A DNA stretch of 21,826 bases from Promethearchaeota archaeon (lineage in GTDB: Archaea; Asgardarchaeota; Lokiarchaeia; Sigynarchaeales; SOKP01). The notes under the pieces are model-generated. The model searched no databases. It was not told the DNA's origin and worked only from the letters and a program-made list of their open reading frames with translations. Positions 6,954 through 14,561 of this stretch are shown in pieces. A program made the position numbers and the translations under genes. Within the stretch, counting starts at the first letter, position 1. Each line of letters starts with the position of its first letter. The stretch lies in contig JAUXAJ010000048.1 in assembly GCA_030620005.1 (NCBI GenBank), positions 1 through 21,826 on the forward strand, given 5' to 3'.

Positions 6954-8294
6954 TTAGATACCTCCTATCGTTTTTTTTGATGCCATTTGAGATATTTTAA
7001 TAAATTTTTCTATACTTTCGCGAGAATTCATTTCAGTCACGCATACGAGGGCAACATCTTTTAGTTCTGGATAATATTTTGAAATTTCTAGAGGTGGGAG
7101 AAGATCTTCTTGCTTACATCCTTTAATTAAACCTTTGACATCAGGACATTTAACTAAAAATTCATTATAAGTCGGTTTATTATTAAGTAAATGATAACCA
7201 GAAATTTTAGCTAACTCATTCTTCAAGTAATTAGATTTCCGAAGATTTTGAATGGCAATTTCTTGCAAACCTGTCTTACCTAGGGATAATAAGTACACTA
7301 AGGCTGCTAACATGCATAGTGCTTGATTCGTGCAAATGTTAGAAATGGCCTTTTCTCTGCGGATGTGTTGTTCACGAGCTTGTAATGTTAAAATAAAACC
7401 TTTTTTTTGTCCATTTATTTCTTTGGTTCTTCCAACCAAACGACCAGGAATCTTACGCATGAATTTCTGAGTTGTAGTAAAAATTCCAAGACTAGGACCG
7501 CCAAATGAAGGAGAAATCCCAAATGATTGCCCTTCTGCTACAAAAATGTCTACATTGGATGCTCCAGGAGGTTTTAAAATGCCCAAACATGTTGGATCGA
7601 TCATTAAATGAATTAATAAACAATTAGGGGTAGCTTTCTTAATTTTTAAAGATAAGTTTTGCATATCTTCAATTTCGCCAAAAAAATTTGGACTTTGAAC
7701 TGCTACAGCGGCAATATCATCGTTTAATTTAGAAATCAGTTCTTTTTCAGAAACCATTTCAATTTGAACATCTTGCCCCCTACAATAAGTTTTGAGAACA
7801 TCCTTGTATTCTGGATGAATACCATCGAGTAATATCACTTTTTGTTTTCTGGTAATTGCTGATGCCATTAATACTGCTTCAGCCAGTGCTGTAGAGCCAT
7901 CATACATGCTTGCATTGGCAACATCCATCTGGGTTATTCGCGTTATGGCTGTTTGATATTCATAAATGGCTTGTAAGTATCCTTGACTTGCTTCTGCTTG
8001 ATACGGAGTGTAAGATGTGTAGAATTCAGAACGACTGATTACAAAATCTACCAATGATGGAATATAATGATAATAACATCCAGCCCCTAAAAAAGAACTC
8101 GAATATAAAGCGTTTTTCTCTGAAAGCTTCTTTAAGTGTCTTAATAAATCAGGTTCAGACAATCCCGGAGAAAGATTTAATTTTTTTAATCTTAAATCTT
8201 CTGGAATATCATGAAATAGTTCTTCTAATGATTTTATCCCTATGGTTGATAACATCTGAGCAATTGTCTTGTTATCGTGAGGTATGAAATCCAT
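6954..8294 (-). CDS. gcvPA: Glycine dehydrogenase (decarboxylating) subunit 1, GcvPA
   Basis: The 446-residue product is the N-terminal-type half of the split P-protein, forming an alpha2beta2 enzyme with GcvPB. FLGAGCYYHYIPSLVD and the segment FYTSYTPYQAEASQG, followed by LQAIYEYQT, are signature regions of this subunit, and VDIFVAEGQSFGISPSFGGP lies in the middle as expected. The subunit has the aminotransferase-like fold but no PLP lysine of its own. The start at 8294 is preceded by an AAAAGG element. The split form is common in archaea and thermophilic bacteria, while eukaryotes and many proteobacteria have one fused chain. It follows gcvH by 56 bases. Confidence 0.97.
   Translation of the reverse strand: MDFIPHDNKTIAQMLSTIGIKSLEELFHDIPEDLRLKKLNLSPGLSEPDLLRHLKKLSEKNALYSSSFLGAGCYYHYIPSLVDFVISRSEFYTSYTPYQAEASQGYLQAIYEYQTAITRITQMDVANASMYDGSTALAEAVLMASAITRKQKVILLDGIHPEYKDVLKTYCRGQDVQIEMVSEKELISKLNDDIAAVAVQSPNFFGEIEDMQNLSLKIKKATPNCLLIHLMIDPTCLGILKPPGASNVDIFVAEGQSFGISPSFGGPSLGIFTTTQKFMRKIPGRLVGRTKEINGQKKGFILTLQAREQHIRREKAISNICTNQALCMLAALVYLLSLGKTGLQEIAIQNLRKSNYLKNELAKISGYHLLNNKPTYNEFLVKCPDVKGLIKGCKQEDLLPPLEISKYYPELKDVALVCVTEMNSRESIEKFIKISQMASKKTIGGI
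6960..6966 (-). promoter_or_regulatory. Ribosome-binding site of gcvPB inside gcvPA
   Basis: The minus strand reads AGGAGGT within the last three sense codons of gcvPA (Gly-Gly-Ile), nine bases before the gcvPB ATG. It fixes the gcvPB start and suggests coupled translation of the two P-protein subunits. Confidence 0.75.
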
Positions 8295-8350
8295 GGCACA
8301 GACCTTTTCGTGTTACGATATTATAATTTTACTTTAAATAAACAAAAAAA

Positions 8351-8749
8351 TTATTGACTTTTCTCTTTTTCGATTAATTCTTTATATTCGTCGGCAGAAA
8401 GCAGGTCAGCAATTTCGTCTTTATTAGAAAGCTTAATTTTCACCAACCACCCTTCTTCATAAGGAGATGAATTAACAAGTTCAGGCTTGTCAGCAATTTC
8501 TGCATTAATCTCAATAATCTCTCCTGAGAAAGGGGTGATAAACTCTCCCACAGCCTTTACAGACTCAATTTCTCCTATAACGCTCCCTTTTTGATATTTT
8601 TCTCCTATCTCAGGAAGTTCTACAAATACGATGTCTCCTAATTGATGTTGAGCATGATCTGAAATGCCGATAACAGCTACATCATCCTCAATCTTGAGCC
8701 ACTCGTGAGTGGAAGTGTATTTTAAATCGTTCGGTAATTTATAATCCAT
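8351..8749 (-). CDS. gcvH: Glycine cleavage system H protein
   Basis: The 132-residue lipoyl carrier shuttles the aminomethyl group between the P-protein, T-protein and dihydrolipoyl dehydrogenase. The lipoylation site is Lys65 in IGEIESVKAVGEF (58-70), the usual ESVKA motif. The N-terminal YTSTHEWLKI and central LGDIVFVELPEIG segments are also conserved. The length is typical. Neither a lipoate ligase or synthase nor a dihydrolipoyl dehydrogenase gene is in the window, so these must come from elsewhere. Confidence 0.97.
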   Translation of the reverse strand: MDYKLPNDLKYTSTHEWLKIEDDVAVIGISDHAQHQLGDIVFVELPEIGEKYQKGSVIGEIESVKAVGEFITPFSGEIIEINAEIADKPELVNSSPYEEGWLVKIKLSNKDEIADLLSADEYKELIEKEKSQ

Positions 8750-8787
8750 GTTTATTCACTTTTTATATTAACTCATTATTTAACTAA

Positions 8788-9876
8788 TTATATATTTCTA
8801 TAAAATGGCGTAGAAACCACGAGAGCTTTTAATAGTTTACCACGAATTTCAATATCAAGTTTTGTTTCGATCTTGCCAAGTTCTCTCTTTACAAGCGCTA
8901 GACCGATAGTTTTCTTGAGAGTCGGTGAATAACCCCCCGATGTAACGTATCCTACTTGCTCCTCATTTAAAAATAGCTTGTAATTATCTCTGATGATTCC
9001 ACGATCTATTAAATTCAGGCCAACGAGAATGCGAGAAGTGCCCTCTGCTTTTTGACGGATGAGCATTTTTTTTCCGATATAGTCTATTCCATCTTTTTGT
9101 TTTACAACCCATCCAATACCCGCTTCAATTGGGGTGATAGAATCACTGATCTCGTGTCCATATAAGGAATAACAAGCTTCTAATCGTAACGAATCGCGAG
9201 CCCCTAAACCAATGGGTTTTGCTCCTGCTTTTATAAGCAAATTCCAAATTGATTCAGCGTGACGATGGTCGAACGATAGTTCAAAACCTTTCTCTCCAGT
9301 ATAACCAGTTCTTGCCAAAAATACGCGCTTTTCAGATAGATTACAATAAGTGAAATAAAATCGCTTCAGTTCAAGTAAATTAACATCAACGAGAGGAGCT
9401 AATAATTCATCTGTTTTTGGTCCTTGAAGGGCTAGTCTACATCGTTCAGAAGAAACATCTTTAATTTTCACATTATACTCTCCAACATGATTGCTAATCC
9501 AATTAAAATCCTTTCTGATATTACCGGCGTTAACGATCATTCTAAAACGCTCTGAATCCTCCATGTAGTAAAAACTATCGTCTACGACAGTCCCATTTTC
9601 ATGACACATGCAAGAATACTGGGCTTTTGATTTTTCCAACAATTTTATATCATTTGTCATTATTCCTTGAAGGAAGGGAATTACATCTGATCCTTCTAGC
9701 AAAAATTCCCCCATGTGAGAAATATCAAACAAACCTGCACTTGTACGAACAGTCTCGTGTTCTTTTATGATACTTTCGTATTGTACTGGCATTGACCAAC
9801 CAGCAAAATTCACTATTCGGGCACCAAGGTTTACGTGAACCTCGTATAAAGGAGTATATTTTTTAGTTTCTTCCAT
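8788..9876 (-). CDS. gcvT: Glycine cleavage system T protein (aminomethyltransferase)
   Basis: The 362-residue protein transfers the C1 unit from aminomethyl-GcvH to a tetrahydrofolate-type or tetrahydromethanopterin-type carrier and releases ammonia. FAGWSMPVQY (24-33), AGLFDISHMGEF (47-58), GTVVDD (95-100, with the conserved acidic site of the T-protein), TGYTGEKGFELSF and GLGARDSLRLEA are family motifs in the normal order. The length is typical. An AAGGT element just after the stop of the upstream dehydrogenase gene, a few bases before the ATG at 9876, supports this start. The 8-base gap makes a common transcript with the dehydrogenase very likely. The carrier cannot be told from the sequence alone. 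Confidence 0.96.
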   Translation of the reverse strand: MEETKKYTPLYEVHVNLGARIVNFAGWSMPVQYESIIKEHETVRTSAGLFDISHMGEFLLEGSDVIPFLQGIMTNDIKLLEKSKAQYSCMCHENGTVVDDSFYYMEDSERFRMIVNAGNIRKDFNWISNHVGEYNVKIKDVSSERCRLALQGPKTDELLAPLVDVNLLELKRFYFTYCNLSEKRVFLARTGYTGEKGFELSFDHRHAESIWNLLIKAGAKPIGLGARDSLRLEACYSLYGHEISDSITPIEAGIGWVVKQKDGIDYIGKKMLIRQKAEGTSRILVGLNLIDRGIIRDNYKLFLNEEQVGYVTSGGYSPTLKKTIGLALVKRELGKIETKLDIEIRGKLLKALVVSTPFYRNI

Positions 9877-9884
9877 TTACCTTG

Positions 9885-11024
9885 TCATTTATTTTTGTTT
9901 TTCCAATATTCAAAAATTCTCCAATTTATTTCAGAAATCTTTTTTCTTTGTTCTGGAATCATGTGGGAATCATTTAAATCTTCAAGATTTGATGATTCAA
10001 TAGTTCTTATTATATCTTCTAAAAATAAGATGTTCATTTTTCCCCGAGTGTCCGCATCAGCAGAGGCGTTATGAGGTATAAGAACCATTCGAATGTTTGG
10101 GCGTTGGCTTTTAATTCTCTTCAATCTCTTTAGTGTTTCCGAGTCGAGAGGTTCTACTGGAAACACGTCAAAAGCTAAATTAATAGTTATTTCGCTTTTT
10201 TCTAGTAATTCAAGAAGCGCGTCAAAATCAATAATAGGCCCTCTAGCTGTATTTACTAATAAGGCATCTTGTTTCATTAATTTTAACAAATCTCGATTAA
10301 TTATTTTCTGAGTGTACTTATTTAATGGAATGTGAAGGCTAACTACATCAGATTCTTTAAACACTTCTTCGATGTTACTTCTAAACTCAATTTCGGGATA
10401 TTGTTGTTCAAAATCTTTCCATTGTTTAATATCGTAATAAATGATTTTAACGCCCCACGGATACAATCGCTTAACAATTTCTTTTCCAATTTCACCTAGA
10501 CCAATAATTCCTAAGATTTTATTGTTCACTATTGAGGATAAGTTTTGATCTAAATCCCATTTATCGTCTGGAGTCCAATTTCCATTCCATACATGATCGT
10601 GAAGGTCAACTAAATTTCTAAGATTGGACAATATTAAAGCTACCGTATAATCTGCCACAGTATCGTGTAAAACTCCCGGTGTATGAGTAATTAATATATC
10701 ATCGTTTTTAGGTCTTTGAATATGATTATAACCCGCCGTAGAAGTTGCTATAGCAAAAACCTCGGAGTTTTTAATCATTTCCAAAGAGATAGGGTGACTT
10801 AAATGACAACCTAAAATATTTGGATTGAATTCTTCCAAAATTTTTTTAATTTCATCTTTTTTTGGAAATCGTCCATCATAAACTTTTAGCGTTGATATTT
10901 GATTTAATTTTTCCCATAAGGACTCGATCTTTTCTCGAATTTCTTTGCTAATTTTCTCGTTAGAACCAATTTCTTTTGGAGAAAAAACGTTAGAAGTGAG
11001 AAACACTTTAACTTTATTAGTCAT
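9885..11024 (-). CDS. D-isomer-specific 2-hydroxyacid dehydrogenase (glyoxylate/hydroxypyruvate reductase-like)
   Basis: The 379-residue NAD(P)-dependent dehydrogenase has the nucleotide-binding GLGEIG at 175-180, with an acidic residue (Asp198) at the end of the second strand, which favours NAD. The catalytic set is Arg261 in NTARG, Glu291 in the DVFPVEPL segment and His318 in PHNAS. Family members reduce glyoxylate, hydroxypyruvate, 2-oxo acids or phosphohydroxypyruvate. Its place between an aminotransferase and gcvT suggests glyoxylate or hydroxypyruvate as substrate, but this is inference from context. There is no C-terminal ACT domain, so a regulated SerA is less likely. The C-terminal tail of about 50 residues is charged and longer than in minimal family members. 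Confidence 0.85.
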   Translation of the reverse strand: MTNKVKVFLTSNVFSPKEIGSNEKISKEIREKIESLWEKLNQISTLKVYDGRFPKKDEIKKILEEFNPNILGCHLSHPISLEMIKNSEVFAIATSTAGYNHIQRPKNDDILITHTPGVLHDTVADYTVALILSNLRNLVDLHDHVWNGNWTPDDKWDLDQNLSSIVNNKILGIIGLGEIGKEIVKRLYPWGVKIIYYDIKQWKDFEQQYPEIEFRSNIEEVFKESDVVSLHIPLNKYTQKIINRDLLKLMKQDALLVNTARGPIIDFDALLELLEKSEITINLAFDVFPVEPLDSETLKRLKRIKSQRPNIRMVLIPHNASADADTRGKMNILFLEDIIRTIESSNLEDLNDSHMIPEQRKKISEINWRIFEYWKNKNK

Positions 11025-11069
11025 GTTAACACCTTTAATTGGTTTTACTCATAAAATTAAATAAATTTA

Positions 11070-12260
11070 CTATTTTAATAAATTTTCAATCCTATCCATT
11101 CCCTTAACAATGTTATCGTAGGAGACGCAATATGAGAATCTAATATAGTCATCTTGCTCGTTAGGAGGTTTTTTACCAAAAAAGATTCTTGACAAAGTAG
11201 CAATATTTACCTTTTCTAACAAATAATTTTGAAATTCTAAAGAATTTTTTAAATTTAACTTCTCACAAGCTCCGGAAACATTGGCAAAAATGTAGAACGC
11301 TCCTTTAGGTTTTACGGCAGAAATTCCATCGATTTTATTCAATCGTTCGTGTATTAAGTCCCTTCTTCTTTGGAATTCTTTGACCATTTCAAGAGAAGGC
11401 GTTTTATCTTCTTTTATTGCTGTAACTCCCGCAATTTGGGTAAATGTTGCCGTGCAGGATACAGTATTTGTCACCCATCGCGCCATGTATTCAGCTAATT
11501 TTTCGTTTACAATTGCGTATCCCAACCTCCACCCGGTCATGGCGAAAAATTTACTGAACCCATCAAGAATAATCGTTCTCTCAAACATATCTGGATGCGC
11601 CGCGACTGAAACATATGGAATGTTATCATAAACAATATTAGAATATATCTCATCCGAGAGAATCCAAATATCATTTTCCAAGGATATCTCAGAAAGTGCT
11701 TCTAAAGTTCTTTTAGTTAAAATTGAACCCGTAGGATTTTGCGGACTATTAATAATTATCATTTTTGTCCTTTCCGTAATACAAGCTTCCAAATCTTCAA
11801 TACTAAAGTTCCATTCTTCTCTTTCCTGTAATTGAATTTGTTTAGCCTTGCAACCATGAACATTAATTAAACTCTCGTAAATTGGATAACCCGGATTGGG
11901 ATAAATTATCTCATCTCCCGGATTAGTACAGCATAAAATCGCTAAATCTACGGCGAATTTTGCACTCGGCAAGATAAGAACATTTTTAGGAAGAACAGTA
12001 ATTTCTTTTGTTTCTGAAGCAAAATCCGCTATGGCTGTCCTTAACTCTACGATACCTGCCGAAGGGGTATAATGAGTATGATTTTCGTTAATAGCCTTAA
12101 TACCCGCTTGCTTTATGTGTTCTGGAGTATTAAAATCCGGCTCTCCAATAGCAAAAGAAATTATTTTTTTTCGCCTTTCGGCCGGCAATCCAGAAATTTG
12201 TTCAAGCACTTTAAAAGCCGTTTCCGTTCCAAGTCTATTCATTCTTTCAGCATATTTCAT
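11070..12260 (-). CDS. PLP-dependent class I aminotransferase (aspartate aminotransferase-like)
   Basis: The 396-residue fold-type I aminotransferase has the family landmarks FAIGEPDFNTPEHI (36-49), NSPQNPTGS (171-179, Asn175 binding PLP), SDEIYSNIVYD (202-212) and DGFSKFFAMTGWRLGYAI (233-250), with the Schiff-base Lys237. RFSYCVS near the C-terminus carries the carboxylate-binding Arg. Members of this archaeal branch use aspartate, alanine, aromatic or branched amino acids, so the substrate cannot be fixed by eye. As first gene of an operon with a hydroxyacid dehydrogenase and the glycine cleavage genes, a role in making or using glycine, serine or alanine with glyoxylate or hydroxypyruvate is attractive. 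The gene is divergent from the Lrp/AsnC regulator. Confidence 0.88.
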   Translation of the reverse strand: MKYAERMNRLGTETAFKVLEQISGLPAERRKKIISFAIGEPDFNTPEHIKQAGIKAINENHTHYTPSAGIVELRTAIADFASETKEITVLPKNVLILPSAKFAVDLAILCCTNPGDEIIYPNPGYPIYESLINVHGCKAKQIQLQEREEWNFSIEDLEACITERTKMIIINSPQNPTGSILTKRTLEALSEISLENDIWILSDEIYSNIVYDNIPYVSVAAHPDMFERTIILDGFSKFFAMTGWRLGYAIVNEKLAEYMARWVTNTVSCTATFTQIAGVTAIKEDKTPSLEMVKEFQRRRDLIHERLNKIDGISAVKPKGAFYIFANVSGACEKLNLKNSLEFQNYLLEKVNIATLSRIFFGKKPPNEQDDYIRFSYCVSYDNIVKGMDRIENLLK

Positions 12261-12430
12261 TTCTATCGTTCAAGCTTTTCGTGTTTTAAAAATTTAATCC
12301 AATAATCATATAAAAGTTATCTTTTATTCCTTAACTAATAAATAGTAAAAATTATTTAAATTTTTTTGGTTTATGTTAAAAAACTTTACCAATAATATAA
12401 AATCTTTTCAAAATTCAACTATTTTATTTG

Positions 12431-12477
12431 GTAATTAATCAAATTACACTAAATTAATAATAGGTAATTAAAATTAT
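12431..12477. repeat. Two palindromic GGTAATTAA sites, candidate Lrp operators
   Basis: GTAATT (12431-12436) and AATTAC (12442-12447) form a perfect inverted repeat with a 5-base spacer. A second site, GTAATT (12464-12469) with AATTAT (12472-12477), is imperfect. Both begin with GGTAATTAA (12430 and 12463), 33 bases apart, close to three helical turns. This phasing suits multimeric Lrp-family binding. Binding itself is inference. Confidence 0.45.
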
Positions 12478-12530
12478 ATATATAAACTTTCAAACATTTA
12501 ATGGGAAAATTCACGAATAAAATAGTTTTG

Positions 12531-12572
12531 ATTAGTAATAAAATATTTAATAATGAATTATTTATCACTAAT
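12531..12572. repeat. 12-bp inverted repeat upstream of the Lrp-type regulator
   Basis: ATTAGTAATAAA (12531-12542) and TTTATCACTAAT (12561-12572) are inverted copies with one mismatch, separated by 18 bases. The repeat ends 35 bases before the regulator start. It is well placed for autoregulation by the regulator, or could form an RNA hairpin if transcription starts upstream. Confidence 0.55.
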
Positions 12573-12607
12573 TAATAATAAAAATTGGTTCTTTATGAAT
12601 TAGCAAC

Positions 12608-13123
12608 ATGTCTGATAAAAGCATACCAAATAATAAATTAAAGCGTCGTAGCTTTTTAGATGAAATTGATAAAAAAATTCTTAATTCAATGCAAAAAGAT
12701 TGTAGAAAGCCTGTTTTGGAGTTAGCTAAAGAATTAGATATACCTAAATCGACAATAACATATAGAATAAAGAGATTAGAAGAAGAGGGAATAATTGAAG
12801 GGTATCATGCTAAAGTTAACGCTTCCAAGCTAGGAGAAGATATCCAAATGATCGTTAATGTCCGTGCCAAGTACGGACCTGGTTATCACGATAAAGTTGG
12901 AAAAGCTTTATCTGAAATTCCTGGCGTATGGGCAGTGTATTTTGTTTATGGTGAAAGCGATTTTTTTATCCTGGCAAGAAGTAAAAATCGCGAAGAATTG
13001 TTTGAGAAAATGAAAGCTTTATATAATTCAAACGATATTGAGAGATCTACAACACTAGTGGTTGGAAAAACAATAAAAGAAGATCCAAGAATATTTTTTG
13101 ACGTTTATAATCGGAAAAACTGA
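12608..13123 (+). CDS. Lrp/AsnC family transcriptional regulator
   Basis: The 171-residue DNA-binding protein starts with about 17 extra residues. A helix-turn-helix domain follows (about 18-70): LDEIDKKILNSMQKDCR, then ELAKELDIPKSTITYRIKRL with the recognition helix, then EEEGIIEGYHAKVN. The C-terminal half (about 72-165) is a ligand-binding RAM-type domain with GVWAVYFVYGESDFFI as its core and a beta strand near STTLVVGKTIK. Lrp/AsnC proteins respond to amino acids and often control the neighbouring divergent operon and themselves. Here the neighbour is the aminotransferase and glycine cleavage operon, so glycine or a related amino acid is a sensible effector guess. The start at 12608 lacks a ribosome-binding site. 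Confidence 0.93.
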   Translation: MSDKSIPNNKLKRRSFLDEIDKKILNSMQKDCRKPVLELAKELDIPKSTITYRIKRLEEEGIIEGYHAKVNASKLGEDIQMIVNVRAKYGPGYHDKVGKALSEIPGVWAVYFVYGESDFFILARSKNREELFEKMKALYNSNDIERSTTLVVGKTIKEDPRIFFDVYNRKN

Positions 13124-13134
13124 ATTTGTTGAAG

Positions 13135-14244
13135 TCAAACTTTCTGTCGTTCACGCTTAAACTTGCAACCATTCATGCAAAAACCTTTCTTTTGAATGGT
13201 CTTACAACTTATTCGCGCGTACTGCTTTTTGAAACCCTTTTCAAGCGATTCGACCTGACTCTTAGAAGTTTCGAAGTTAAAATCAGGTTGATTCTGGAAA
13301 GCTTGAATTTTTAATTCCTGCGATGCGCCCAAATCGTGCAAGGCGTTGCAAAGCACGATGTTAAACCAATGCCCGTTACCGGAAGGATGATGGTGAGTTA
13401 TGGTTTCTCCTAGCATTACAGACATCAAACAGGGCTTGAGGTTTGCGAAAAACCAGCCCATTTGACTCTTGCCATCAATCTCAATTCTCTTGTGATTCGA
13501 GTGACTTTTTTCGTTTTTATTTCTTGCTTTAGCAAGCGTGATGTCCTGTCGGGGAATCCATTCTGGAATGGAATAGCCCGCGCCTTGGCGCGATAAATCA
13601 AAATCATCCAATATCGGACAATATTGATCGTTGTTTCGATTCACGCTTAAAGGAAGCTTGACAAAATTTCCAAAATTTTTAATCGTGTGGCAATTTTGCA
13701 GGGGGAACACTTCCATTTTCGTATCGTGCGTTTCTTGGATGGTTTTTTCAATTTCTACTTTATAATCAAAAGCTCTCCTTAGAGTAGTTAAATGCTTTAA
13801 TTTTATCCATACATGTATTCCTCTTCCTGAAAAATCCCTTAAGATGCAATTTCTAGGGATTTTGTAAAGAAGAATGAGAAAATTCATTATGTTAAGGGTT
13901 AGAGGATTCAACTTTTTGAATGTAAGAGAGGGATCAGGTTTATCGTGTAGATCAAAATCCATGCATATAAATTTACAATACCACTTTCCCTTAAACTTGT
14001 AGCTTGGATAACTCCCAATCGTGATTTCTCGATTTAAGTGCCGTTTTATCGCTTCGTTAATGTTCTTGCATGCTCCAAATGTGGCGTCTTCGATTTTTCC
14101 TGATGTCCACTTTCCCGACGAGTATTGATGCCCAATAGCGTAATAATTCCCTATAAAGAAATCTTTAAAGTCTTGAAAATTAACAGATCGATGTGTAAGC
14201 GACGATTCAATATTTTTGATAAGATTTGAATACTCGTTTAACAA
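13135..14244 (-). CDS. Archaeo-eukaryotic primase with PriS-like catalytic and PriL-like Fe-S domains
   Basis: The 369-residue product reads as a single-chain primase or primase-polymerase. The N-terminal half has ICMDFDLHD (93-101; Asp96 and Asp98 as metal ligands), FSGRGIHVWI (138-147; the SGRGxH nucleotide-binding motif), MEVFP (177-181; a third acidic site at Glu178) and FGNFVKLPLS (191-200). The C-terminal part from about 270 resembles the PriL C-terminal domain: KPCL, a GNGHWFN segment, a helix ending PDFNFETSKSQVE, then ISCKTI, GFC and NGC. Cys272, Cys347, Cys356 and Cys360 would bind a 4Fe-4S cluster. It does not look like the cellular PriS and stands alone with no helicase nearby. 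Such primases are frequent in plasmids, integrated elements and conflict systems. Its GC content looks higher than that of its neighbours, which hints at transfer. Confidence 0.8.
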   Translation of the reverse strand: MLNEYSNLIKNIESSLTHRSVNFQDFKDFFIGNYYAIGHQYSSGKWTSGKIEDATFGACKNINEAIKRHLNREITIGSYPSYKFKGKWYCKFICMDFDLHDKPDPSLTFKKLNPLTLNIMNFLILLYKIPRNCILRDFSGRGIHVWIKLKHLTTLRRAFDYKVEIEKTIQETHDTKMEVFPLQNCHTIKNFGNFVKLPLSVNRNNDQYCPILDDFDLSRQGAGYSIPEWIPRQDITLAKARNKNEKSHSNHKRIEIDGKSQMGWFFANLKPCLMSVMLGETITHHHPSGNGHWFNIVLCNALHDLGASQELKIQAFQNQPDFNFETSKSQVESLEKGFKKQYARISCKTIQKKGFCMNGCKFKRERQKV

Positions 14245-14561
14245 TTTTTTAATACTCCTCTTTTATTTAACCATTAATTATTACACTTTTTAAAAATTTT
14301 TATTTAAAGTTCGAGAAATTTACTAAATTTGTAAAAAGAGATAAAATTTTAAATAAAAGGGCTGAGGTTGAGCTTTAATATTAGGAGTATTAGGAATGAC
14401 TAGTACAAAACTAAGAGTTTAGACTTCAAAAGTATTATTAATAAACATTTCTTCTTAAATCTTATTACAAATTCATTTTATAATGTAAAAAATTAATTTT
14501 GGAACCATTTATCCTATTCAATTTGTATATTTTCAAGAACAATAAAAGAGAATAATGCAAA
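14245..14561. other. AT-rich spacer between primase and LRR-TIR genes
   Basis: These 317 bases separate divergent genes. I see no gene of normal size. An eight-codon frame (14396-14422) is preceded by AGGAG (14383-14387) at good spacing, but it is too short to call. A TATA-like TTTTGTATATTTTC lies at about 14520-14535 before the LRR-TIR start. A more GC-rich patch, GGGCTGAGGTTGAGC at about 14359-14373, stands out and could belong to a small transcript, which I cannot support further. Confidence 0.35.

Larger units (their letters stand above)
12261..12607. promoter_or_regulatory. Divergent regulatory region, gcv operon / Lrp-type regulator
   Basis: These 347 bases hold no gene and are extremely AT-rich. 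A minus-strand TATA-like TTTTATATG at about 12316-12308 fits the operon start at 12260. On the plus strand, TATATATATAAAC at about 12475-12486 is a TATA candidate, and AATAATAAAAATT at about 12575-12587 would fit a near-leaderless regulator transcript. No ribosome-binding site precedes the regulator ATG at 12608. The inverted repeats listed separately are the most likely operators. Confidence 0.5.

Noticed and set aside
9885..11024. D-3-phosphoglycerate dehydrogenase (SerA)
   Set aside because: The catalytic core would fit, but there is no ACT or intervening domain, and no SerB/SerC-like neighbour apart from a general aminotransferase. Glyoxylate/hydroxypyruvate reductase fits the gcv context at least as well.
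13579..13592. GC-rich palindrome CGCGCC-TT-GGCGCG in an AT-rich setting
   Set aside because: It lies inside the primase coding sequence and is explained by the codons there. It could be a restriction or binding site, but nothing else supports that.
14396..14422. Eight-codon ORF with a good ribosome-binding site
   Set aside because: Too short for any support beyond chance; described in the spacer entry only.
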